NCBI GenBank assembly: GCA_016931365.1
Contig: JAFGEY010000081.1
Location: 1 to 12,051, forward strand
Source: Anaerolineae bacterium
GTDB taxonomy: Bacteria; Chloroflexota; Anaerolineae; JAFGEY01
Length of the DNA: 12,051 bases
Direction of reading: 5' to 3'
This document shows, piece after piece, positions 1 through 6,293 of the stretch; positions within the stretch are counted from its first letter, which is position 1; every line of letters begins with the position of its first letter. The notes beneath the pieces were generated by a model. That model was not told where the DNA came from, ran no database searches, and saw only the letters and a program-made list of their open reading frames with translations. The position numbers and the translations under genes are program-made.

Positions 1-217
1 AAACGATATCTTAACATGCTTTTGTATGATTTCTGTCTGATTTGTATCAGAAAACCATTAGAGACTGGCTATGCCTGAATAGTTACTCTTGAATGATGTT
101 TATTCGATTTAATTGCTCGGTCTGAGTGCTTTTTGACAGGATAAACAGGATGCATACCCGATCATTATCCTGCAAATCTTGTTCATCCTGTCGAAATACC
201 GGGTAGGCCAAGCAGTA
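1..217. other. AT-rich intergenic region at left edge
   Basis: No convincing gene is visible here on either strand. The region is much more AT-rich than the coding DNA beside it. It holds a small hairpin (TCTGAT at 36-41 against ATCAGA at 46-51, 4-nt loop) and the larger AGGAT/ATCCT inverted repeat listed separately at 135-192. The stop codon of the long minus-strand DUF2723 gene lies just to the right at 218-220. I see no T-run placed to make an intrinsic terminator for that gene. Confidence 0.6.
135..192. repeat. Inverted repeat of AGGAT/ATCCT units with 9-bp period
   Basis: The left arm (135-151, GACAGGATAAACAGGAT) and right arm (176-192, ATCTTGTTCATCCTGTC) pair over 17 bp with two mismatches around a 24-nt loop. 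Within the arms the pentamer AGGAT occurs at 138 and 147. ATCCT, ATCTT and ATCCT occur at 167, 176 and 185, so the units step by 9 bp on both sides. I recall similar (ACAGGATNA)n palindromes as dispersed intergenic repeats in many bacteria, but could not check this. It begins 26 nt beyond the stop of the minus-strand DUF2723 gene and could form an mRNA 3'-end hairpin. On that strand it is followed by A residues rather than T, so it is not a classical terminator. Confidence 0.6.
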
Positions 218-3175
218 CTATTCGATGACCATTGTTTGCAAGGGCACCGTCGGACGTCCCAAGCGGGTAAAGCGCTCGTCGAGCGGCGAGAGAGCGCGGG
301 TGTTGACAAAGGCGTCATAGACACCCAGGGCAATCTCTGCTTCACCATGCGCGTCGGCGGGCAGGTCGATCAGGTGGACGTCGATGATTTGAGAGCCGCG
401 CACCCACTTGAAGGTCGGGATCGCGCCGAGGGCGGGCACCCAGTCTGATGGCAGCAGGGCGAAACCCTCGCCTTGCACGCTGACCGAGATGACATAATCG
501 TGGACGATGGGTTGTGTTCCCAAAAAGGTGAGCGCGACGCGCGCTTGCTTGCCCGCCTGCCAACGCGTCTGCACATCGACGCCGATCAGGGCCAGCTTGC
601 CACCAAAAGGTAAATAGTGTTGTTTGGCGTTGGGGCGCGGCAAGGCAATGGGGCGGCTGCGATCCAACCCCCAAACCCCGCGCGCGCTGTAGCCGTCGAT
701 GGCGATTGAGAGATCATCGGCGTTGGGTGCGACATCAAAGGCCAGGGTGATATACCCCGCCGGGCTGGATGGAGCCTGTGCATGTGCAATCGGCTGCGCA
801 TTTTGAAACAGCGTCACCCCGAAGGGCTGTTCTGTGTTGATCTGCCAATGGGCGTACACCCGGCGTTGACCGGGAAACGAATCGTCATAGTCGACACCGA
901 TCAACGTGGGACCGGCCTGATTCGTGCCGACAAAGCGATGCCGCAGTGGGTGCAAAGTGACCGGCGACAGGTCGCCCGGTTCGATGGCAATGCTGTCCAG
1001 ACGCACAGTGTCTTCGCCGCGCCCGGTGGTCAGCCGCTGCCAGGTGCCGTCATCGAAATTGAGGTAAGCGCCGGCTACCAGGGCATACTGGCCCGGTGCG
1101 GCTTGAAGTAGCGTTGGGAATTCGTAGCGATCGACCAGCACCTCGCCCGGCAAATAAGTTGGCGCAGCATAATGGCGGCGATCATGCTGGCCCAACGGCG
1201 TGCCGTCGGGGCCGAGCAGGTGGACGAAAAACGAATAGTCCCGTTCCAGGGTAACGAGCGGCTGCCAGATCAAGTCGACGGTGACGGCTTCGCCGGGACT
1301 GACTTGAGCTTTGTGCAGCCGGTAGCCGAGAAGGCGGATTTTGCCGCCGCGAACTTGATCGCCCAGGTCGACGTCCAGGCGCACGATGTCGTCGGGTGGG
1401 GTCAGGTTGGGTTCATCGCGGATGAGAAAGGCCTCGCTCAACGGCTCAAAACGATAAGGAAGGTCAATGTAGGGTGGATAATAGTTGGTGACGATCAGCG
1501 GACGATTCTCTTCTTCCAGTCGTTGGGTGATGATTTGCGGCCAGGCGTAGGGCATCGACGTGGCGCCCTGTGGCGGGATGTATTCCACGGTCACGTCAGA
1601 ACGTTTTCCTTCCACGAGCCGCATATACCACAGCGGCGTCGCCCAGTGCCAGTTGGCCAGGATGCGCGCGTCAGGCGGCGCATTGTTCAGCACTGATTCG
1701 GCGTATTCATGCGCGTTGCGATCCCGGTGGAGCAGTTGGTAGCTCGGCAGGTTGGCCTGGGCCAAGGCCAGGACGGGTATAATGAGCAGGGCAACGAAAA
1801 CGGCGGAGAACTGGTTAGTGAGCCAAGTATGTTGGGGGTTGGGGAGTATCCAGGCAATGGCGCAGCCGATACACAGGGTGATCGGCACGTAAGCGGGCAT
1901 CAGGTATTCGACCGACTGCGGGGCGCGGTAGGTAGCGACGATGAAGGTCATCGTCGCCCAGGTGCCGCCGAGTAGCAGAGCCAGTTTGCGCCCTTTCCAG
2001 GCTAACCAGGCGCCCCCCGCTGCGGCGATGATGAGCAAAATCCAGTCAAATTGAAAATGAAAAATGTTGCCTACCATTAAAAAACGTTCCCACAGCAAGT
2101 GGTCGAGTTTGAGGTAGGCAAACATATCACCGCCAAAACCGCGCATAGTCAAGTGATCGAGCACGCGTTGCGCATTGACCAAGTTGTCGGCGCCAAAGGG
2201 CGCGCCGGTGATTGCTCGGATGACGATGTACAAGTTGAACGCAAACGGAGCCAGGAAGGTAAGGAGATAGCGGGTCCACTCACGCCATCGCTTGAGCAGG
2301 CCGAGGTCGTGCCACAAAATGGTTATGGCAAAAACGGGTGCGAAAAAGAGCAGCGAACTGTGATGCGCGGCACCCAGCCCAAACGAGATCGCAAACCGGC
2401 GCAGTGCGCGTCGTGCAGGTTCGCTGCCTTGATCGGACTGAACGAATGCGGCAAGCTGATCGATGCACAGAGCAGTAAACAGGATGGTCAGCGCACGGAT
2501 GTTGATCGTGGTGCTTTGCGCCCAAAAGGTCGTTGAAACACCGAGCGCAGCGGCGGCGATCAGCCCGGCCCAGGGCGAATAGGTGATCCGCCGTGCTGCG
2601 CGGTTGACGATGGTGACGGTCAACGCGCCGGTGAACGCGCCTATCAGATTGACCCGCCAGGCGATCTCTCCCAGTGGGATCATCGAAAAGAGCCTGGCAA
2701 GCAGGGTAAACATGGCATAGCCGGGTGGGTGAGCCACGCCGAGCAGCGGCCCGACGATCTGAAATTCGCCACTGTCGGCAGGCAGGATAGTCGGCGCAAG
2801 GGTGGCAATGTACAGCGCGAGTGCGCCGGCAAACAGTATGAGGTCGATTGCGTACAGAGGAATTTTGTCCCACCGTACCTGTTCGACGATTAATGCGACA
2901 AGTGTGACCAGACCCAGTCCGGTCGCCAAAGAAGGGGATACGGCAGGCCACAGTGCGTAGACCCAGAGCAGGTTAAGCGACCCAAGCGAGCGGCCTGCAC
3001 GTTGCGCAAGGAATCCGGCAGCCAGACAGAGGGCTGCCGCGAGGATACACCACAGCCGCCCCGGCGCGGTCGATTCAAAGCCGATGCGCAGGATAAACAA
3101 TCCTGCGCCCAACCCGGCGGTCAACTTGGGCTGCCGTGCTATTCGGTTCCAGAACGTAGGCCATGTGTGCTGCAT
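218..3175 (-). CDS. DUF2723 family GT-C-like membrane protein with C-terminal beta-sandwich repeats
   Basis: This is a large integral membrane protein, 985 aa from the ATG at 3175 or 988 aa from an in-frame TTG at 3184. Numbering here follows the longer form. Residues about 20-475 are mostly hydrophobic helices. The first large loop has the DUF2723 signature LPADSGEF...AHPPGYA (134-156), with acidic D137 and E140 of the kind GT-C enzymes use. DUF2723 proteins resemble protein O-mannosyltransferases/TMEM260, so transfer of a lipid-linked sugar outside the membrane is the family-based guess; the substrate is unknown. Residues about 480-600 are soluble. Two beta-sandwich modules follow (about 612-709 and 862-958, each starting with a LxLxG strand), with a related segment around 755-845 between them. 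Such tails are frequent on Chloroflexota glycosyltransferases. There is no obvious Shine-Dalgarno at either start. It diverges from ssb and appears monocistronic. Confidence 0.85.
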   Translation of the reverse strand: MQHTWPTFWNRIARQPKLTAGLGAGLFILRIGFESTAPGRLWCILAAALCLAAGFLAQRAGRSLGSLNLLWVYALWPAVSPSLATGLGLVTLVALIVEQVRWDKIPLYAIDLILFAGALALYIATLAPTILPADSGEFQIVGPLLGVAHPPGYAMFTLLARLFSMIPLGEIAWRVNLIGAFTGALTVTIVNRAARRITYSPWAGLIAAAALGVSTTFWAQSTTINIRALTILFTALCIDQLAAFVQSDQGSEPARRALRRFAISFGLGAAHHSSLLFFAPVFAITILWHDLGLLKRWREWTRYLLTFLAPFAFNLYIVIRAITGAPFGADNLVNAQRVLDHLTMRGFGGDMFAYLKLDHLLWERFLMVGNIFHFQFDWILLIIAAAGGAWLAWKGRKLALLLGGTWATMTFIVATYRAPQSVEYLMPAYVPITLCIGCAIAWILPNPQHTWLTNQFSAVFVALLIIPVLALAQANLPSYQLLHRDRNAHEYAESVLNNAPPDARILANWHWATPLWYMRLVEGKRSDVTVEYIPPQGATSMPYAWPQIITQRLEEENRPLIVTNYYPPYIDLPYRFEPLSEAFLIRDEPNLTPPDDIVRLDVDLGDQVRGGKIRLLGYRLHKAQVSPGEAVTVDLIWQPLVTLERDYSFFVHLLGPDGTPLGQHDRRHYAAPTYLPGEVLVDRYEFPTLLQAAPGQYALVAGAYLNFDDGTWQRLTTGRGEDTVRLDSIAIEPGDLSPVTLHPLRHRFVGTNQAGPTLIGVDYDDSFPGQRRVYAHWQINTEQPFGVTLFQNAQPIAHAQAPSSPAGYITLAFDVAPNADDLSIAIDGYSARGVWGLDRSRPIALPRPNAKQHYLPFGGKLALIGVDVQTRWQAGKQARVALTFLGTQPIVHDYVISVSVQGEGFALLPSDWVPALGAIPTFKWVRGSQIIDVHLIDLPADAHGEAEIALGVYDAFVNTRALSPLDERFTRLGRPTVPLQTMVIE

Positions 3176-3184
3176 ATGCGGCAA

Positions 3185-3213
3185 ATTTTACCCGATAGCG
3201 AATGGGAATGCAA
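3185..3213 (-). promoter_or_regulatory. Possible promoter of the DUF2723 gene
   Basis: Read on the minus strand, TTGCAT (3213-3208) is followed after 17 bp by TAAAAT (3190-3185), which matches the sigma-70 -10 hexamer at five of six positions. The -35 match is weak, at three of six. Transcription would start near 3178, only a few bases before the ATG at 3175, giving a nearly leaderless mRNA. That would fit the absence of a Shine-Dalgarno sequence. This is a pattern match only. Confidence 0.3.
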
Positions 3214-3223
3214 GCTGTTTGGA

Positions 3224-3252
3224 TTGACAATTTGAATCTTTTGCGGTAAGAT
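3224..3252 (+). promoter_or_regulatory. Sigma-70-type promoter of ssb
   Basis: A perfect -35 box TTGACA (3224-3229) is followed by a 17-bp spacer and TAAGAT (3247-3252), a four-of-six match to the -10 box. Predicted transcription starts near 3259, leaving a leader of about 48 nt. A strong Shine-Dalgarno AAGGAGG lies at 3292-3298, 8 nt before the ssb ATG. Strong expression would suit an abundant replication protein. Confidence 0.7.
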
Positions 3253-3306
3253 GAGGTCAATTGTTGAACAAAATGAAGCGGGTTTTCTTTCAAGGAGGTA
3301 TGATCG

Positions 3307-3780
3307 ATGTATCACAAAATTGTTTTGATCGGCAATCTGGTCCGCGATCCAGAAATGCGCTACACACCTAACGGTACGGCGGTAACCAATTTTACCATTG
3401 CCACCTCGAACAAGATTCCCAAGTCCACGACTCCGGAATGCCCTGATGGTTGGAAAGAGGGCTATGGTGGCAATACCTGGGAACAGACCATCTTTTGGCG
3501 TGTGACGGCCTGGCGGAATCTGGCAGAGACGGTCAATCAGTTCTTGGCAAAAGGACGGCAGGTGTACGTCGAGGGAACGATGAATGGAACCTCTGAGAAT
3601 GGGGTGATGAATCCGCGCACCTGGACGGGCAACGATGGCGTTGTGCGCGCCAGCTTTGAAGTCACTGCACGTACAGTCAAATTCCTGGGTGGTCGCGGTG
3701 AGGGTGGAGCTGGCGGAGATGAGTCGGGCCCGTCGGAGCCGCCGCCGGATTTTGTCGAAGAGAGCGAGATTCCGTTCTAG
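3307..3780 (+). CDS. ssb: Single-stranded DNA-binding protein (SSB)
   Basis: This 157-aa protein binds and protects single-stranded DNA in replication, recombination and repair. The OB fold is recognisable from the start: MYHKIVLIGNLVRDPEMRYT, then AVTNFTIAT (25-33), the FWRVTAWRNLAE strand (63-74) and KGRQVYVEGT (82-91). The C-terminal tip EESEIPF corresponds to the DDDIPF tail that recruits partner proteins. The Gly/Pro-rich linker (about 128-149) is short. Compared with E. coli SSB there are two insertions, in the loop around 36-58 (rich in P, G and W) and around 97-106 (NGVMNPRTW). I associate these with Chloroflexota SSBs. The ATG is fixed by the AAGGAGG 8 nt upstream. The gene stands alone: no rpsF or rpsR flanks it, unlike the common bacterial arrangement. 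It ends at a strong hairpin terminator. Confidence 0.95.
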   Translation: MYHKIVLIGNLVRDPEMRYTPNGTAVTNFTIATSNKIPKSTTPECPDGWKEGYGGNTWEQTIFWRVTAWRNLAETVNQFLAKGRQVYVEGTMNGTSENGVMNPRTWTGNDGVVRASFEVTARTVKFLGGRGEGGAGGDESGPSEPPPDFVEESEIPF

Positions 3781-3795
3781 TTTAGGCCTGATCCA

Positions 3796-3837
3796 AAAAC
3801 GGCCTCTGGATTGTCCAGAGGCCGTTTTCTTTTTTTA
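3796..3837. terminator. Bidirectional intrinsic terminator between convergent genes
   Basis: A perfect 15-bp inverted repeat (AAAACGGCCTCTGGA at 3796-3810, TCCAGAGGCCGTTTT at 3814-3828) has a 3-nt TTG loop. On the plus strand it is followed by CTTTTTTTA, a good U-tract for ending ssb. On the minus strand the stem runs out through TTTTTGG, so it can also end the convergent membrane-protein gene, whose stop codon is at 3837-3835. The 54-bp intergenic gap is almost wholly this structure. Confidence 0.9.
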
Positions 3838-4710
3838 TCGCTTCTCCCATTCGGCAACAGCGTCTTGGATCAGTTGGCGGATTTGCGGATCGGGCACTTG
3901 GGCGGGACTGTCATAGATCTGGTACCCCACCGCAATCTCTAGCGTGCCGTCGGGGGCGCCTTGGACATGGACTTGAAAGGGCAGCGGCTGCGCCAAGTTC
4001 TCGATTCTCCGTTGAAGGATCGCTTCAATCTGGTCGATGAAAGAACTGGGCTGGGTCGGAGCCGAGGCGGGCTGAAGTCCTCGACGGAAGAATGTAGAAA
4101 TTGTCTGTCCGACGTTTGTGCCTCCTTGCACCAGCTCGGGGGTATGTATTGGCGCGACTGGTATTGGCGCAGCCGAGGATCGCGCCGGCGATGGCGTAGG
4201 CGGCCGTTCGGGCCTGGCTTCAGCTTGGTAGGGCTGTGCAGCCTGGGTAATGATTTCTGCCGAAGGTTTGAGTCCAGTTGCCTCTTCCGGTGGGGGGATG
4301 CTTTTCAGCGCTTGCGGGTTCGCGGCCATCCCGCCCGTAAAGCGCAGCAGGTCGGCGATCGCCCACAGCACCCGGCGACCGATCTGGGCGTCCTTGATCT
4401 CGCGAATATGGGCGTAGCGTTGTCCGTCGATCTCAACCAGGATGCGGCCTGTCTCTGGATCGCGGACTATGCGCATCACTTCGCCGGGGCTGGCTGGTGA
4501 AAGAAGTGGTGTTGGATCAATAGGTTCGGACGCTTTTGTCTGAACAGGCTCGTGTGCTGATTCGACGGCTTGCTTGGGCGCACGTTCATTTGGTTTTTGT
4601 GACGTTGTTCGCTGCAAGTAGACGATGATGAACACAAAAATGGCAATGGCGGCCGTTACCAGGGTGCCAACGCCAATCAGGAGCCATACCGGATTAAAAT
4701 CTGCCGACAT
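3835..4710 (-). CDS. Hypothetical single-pass membrane protein with Pro-rich linker
   Basis: I do not recognise this 291-aa protein. One hydrophobic helix (about 9-32) is followed by YLQR, so the chain after it is probably cytoplasmic, on the positive-inside rule. Residues 75-127 form a compact conserved-looking domain (VMRIVRDPETGRILVEIDG..., then RRVLWAIADLLRFTGG). A Pro/Ala-rich linker (about 138-195) leads to a C-terminal alpha/beta segment (222-290), including IDQIEAILQRRI and an amphipathic tail. There is no enzyme motif. The ATG at 4710 is supported by TGAGGT 5 nt upstream and by a good promoter (4753-4782). It converges on ssb and shares its terminator. The layout of anchor, small domain, flexible linker and small domain suggests a scaffold or adaptor, but that is inference. 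It may be lineage-specific. Confidence 0.75.
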   Translation of the reverse strand: MSADFNPVWLLIGVGTLVTAAIAIFVFIIVYLQRTTSQKPNERAPKQAVESAHEPVQTKASEPIDPTPLLSPASPGEVMRIVRDPETGRILVEIDGQRYAHIREIKDAQIGRRVLWAIADLLRFTGGMAANPQALKSIPPPEEATGLKPSAEIITQAAQPYQAEARPERPPTPSPARSSAAPIPVAPIHTPELVQGGTNVGQTISTFFRRGLQPASAPTQPSSFIDQIEAILQRRIENLAQPLPFQVHVQGAPDGTLEIAVGYQIYDSPAQVPDPQIRQLIQDAVAEWEKR

Positions 4711-4752
4711 TGTTTACCTCAGTTTGAGATTGATTATTTTTCTTTGAATCCC

Positions 4753-4782
4753 ATTATAACACAATCTGCAAATGGCAGGCAA
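4753..4782 (-). promoter_or_regulatory. Extended -10 promoter of the single-pass membrane protein gene
   Basis: Read on the minus strand, TTGCCT (4782-4777, four of six) is followed after 18 bp by a perfect TATAAT (4758-4753), preceded by TGT to make an extended -10 (TGNTATAAT). The predicted start is near 4746, giving a leader of about 35 nt with the Shine-Dalgarno TGAGGT at 4721-4716. This suggests the gene is transcribed independently of the phosphatase gene upstream. Confidence 0.65.
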
Positions 4783-4808
4783 TGGTCTTTTGGTCATAGT
4801 GAACTGGT

Positions 4809-4874
4809 TCAGATTTGCTTTGCCGCCCAGCGAATGCCGCACGCGACGACCTCGCGAAAGTTGGGATCGTAAAT
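4809..4874 (-). pseudogene. Relic of a ThuA-like gene (C-terminal 21 codons)
   Basis: Immediately after the TAA of the phosphatase gene, and in the same frame, 21 sense codons followed by TGA read through a protein-like tail containing DPNFREVVACGIRWAA. From memory this closely matches the C-terminal end of trehalose-utilisation (ThuA, PF06283) domains, which commonly finish in a DPNFxxxxxxGIRWAA pattern. There is no start codon and no room for the other roughly 200 residues, because the phosphatase begins directly upstream. The stretch is GC-rich and coding-like, unlike the AT-rich promoter region beside it. I infer that a deletion removed most of a downstream gene and left its 3' end. The family assignment is from recall and could be wrong; a short chance match is the alternative. 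Confidence 0.5.
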
Positions 4875-6242
4875 TTACAATATGGTTTGGCTGTCCAAAC
4901 CTTCCGGCGGATCGACCTGCATCAGTTTGAGTGTCGTTGCCGTGACATCGACGATGCCGAATCCTTCCCTGGCGATGGGACGGTTGTGGATGGCGATCAT
5001 GGCGTCGTCATAGGTATGCATTCCAACCAAAGCAGCGCCTCTAAAAGTTAGCGATTCTTTGCCAAACGCTCCCTTGAGGTCATAACCGTCACGCGGGACG
5101 AGGATCAGGTCGGCGGCGCGAGCGAATTCTGAGCCGTGATAGATTTCTTCTCGTCTTAACACTTTTTCCAGCATCGGTTCGCCGGTTTCAGGATCGAGCA
5201 ATTCCTGCATCGCCGCCCGGACAATTCTGTCACGCCACATTTCGTACTCGGCCTGGGGCACAATGCCGTTCGGTTCGCGGCCTTGAAGATTGACAAAGAT
5301 GCGGCCGGGGTCAAGCGAATAGACCCGGCTTGTTGGGCCGACATGGTTGAGCTGTATCCGCTCCGGTTTAGGGTCGGGCAGGGTGAGCCAGCCTTTTTGT
5401 TCCAGCCAGGTATTGATGTATACCTCGTATTTAAGCGTGCAAAAGCCGTGGTCAGAGAGCACCATCAGTTCGGCCCCGGCCTTTTCAACGCGCTTGAGCA
5501 CCTCGCCCAGCAGGTCGTCGATCTGGCGGATAGTCTCGTAAAAGGGCGGTGCGTACACTGGGTCGTCCGTCTCGTATTGCTCCCACGCGAAATGGTACAG
5601 CCGGTCGGTCTCCATAATGTGGCATTGAAAAAAATCCCACGCTTCGTTGTCCATCAGGTGCAGCAGTGTTTTGCGACGCCGGGCCAGGCAGTCTTGTACG
5701 TCGGCAAAGAGCTTGTCTTTGCTCTCGCGGGCCAGCCAGGCGTCGGTGTCGATGCGGTAGCCCAGCGACTTGATCAGATCGGTCTTTTCCGGTGGATACA
5801 CGGCGCGGTCGAGTTTGGGGCTGAGAAAGCCGCCGATCAGGATGCCATTCATCGCACGCGGCGGATAAGTGACTGGCACATTGATCACGATGACCCGCTT
5901 GCCCGCCTCGCTGAACACCTCCCACAGCGTTTTGGCCCTCATCATCTGCGCGTTTGGAATGATCACGTCATAAGAGCCTGGCTTGCGGTCGGTGAACCCG
6001 TAAATGCCATGCTGAGCCGGGTTGACGCCGGTCATATAACAGCTCCAGGCCACCGAGGAGACGGTTGGGTAGACAGAGTTCATCCGCGCAAACCCGGCAT
6101 TCTGAGTGATCTGGGCCAGGTTGGGCATACGGCCTGCGCGCAGCATGCGCTCGACAAAGGTGTAGGGCGTGCCGTCCAGACCGATAACGACGAGTTTGGT
6201 TGATTTTTCTTTTTTTTCAAACCATTTCGTAAACCAAGACAT
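4875..6242 (-). CDS. Alkaline phosphatase superfamily phosphodiesterase/phosphohydrolase
   Basis: This 455-aa hydrolase belongs to the type I phosphodiesterase/nucleotide pyrophosphatase group (COG3379-like) and should cleave phosphate mono- or diesters with two metal ions. Expected metal ligands and nucleophile are visible: D23 in VIGLDG, the nucleophile region YPTVSSVAW (58-66, S62 aligning with the NPP threonine), HGIYGF (78-83), D213 and H217 in METDRLYHF, D264-H265 in LSDHGF, and H409 in VGMHTYDD. The chain ends naturally in PPEGLDSQTIL. No signal peptide is seen, so it is probably cytoplasmic; the substrate is unknown. Of several starts (TTG 6290, ATG 6245, ATG 6242) I chose 6242 because GGAG sits 5 nt before it. 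It lies 51 nt after mtlD on the same strand and is probably co-transcribed with it. Confidence 0.85.
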   Translation of the reverse strand: MSWFTKWFEKKEKSTKLVVIGLDGTPYTFVERMLRAGRMPNLAQITQNAGFARMNSVYPTVSSVAWSCYMTGVNPAQHGIYGFTDRKPGSYDVIIPNAQMMRAKTLWEVFSEAGKRVIVINVPVTYPPRAMNGILIGGFLSPKLDRAVYPPEKTDLIKSLGYRIDTDAWLARESKDKLFADVQDCLARRRKTLLHLMDNEAWDFFQCHIMETDRLYHFAWEQYETDDPVYAPPFYETIRQIDDLLGEVLKRVEKAGAELMVLSDHGFCTLKYEVYINTWLEQKGWLTLPDPKPERIQLNHVGPTSRVYSLDPGRIFVNLQGREPNGIVPQAEYEMWRDRIVRAAMQELLDPETGEPMLEKVLRREEIYHGSEFARAADLILVPRDGYDLKGAFGKESLTFRGAALVGMHTYDDAMIAIHNRPIAREGFGIVDVTATTLKLMQVDPPEGLDSQTIL

Positions 6243-6293
6243 CATAGCTCCAGAAGCAGGGATTTTCAAATTGGCCGAGTCGGTGTACAATAC

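Noticed and set aside
1172..1696. Plus-strand open frame within the DUF2723 gene
   Set aside because: It is the complement of a clear coding region with beta-sandwich patterning, and no start signal or domain is visible.
4801..4810. GAACTGGTTC near-palindrome as an operator
   Set aside because: It is short, imperfect, overlaps the relic gene stop, and has no second copy in the window.
4815..5051. Small plus-strand open frame crossing the phosphatase 3' end
   Set aside because: It is antisense to the real phosphatase coding sequence and has no ribosome site or recognisable motif. Only the minus-strand relic at 4809-4874 looks protein-like.
6243..6290. Longer phosphatase starts (TTG at 6290 or ATG at 6245)
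   Set aside because: The TTG has no Shine-Dalgarno at a useful distance and the ATG at 6245 leaves only 2 nt after GGAG. The ATG at 6242 has the best spacing, and family proteins begin shortly before the VVIGLDG strand.
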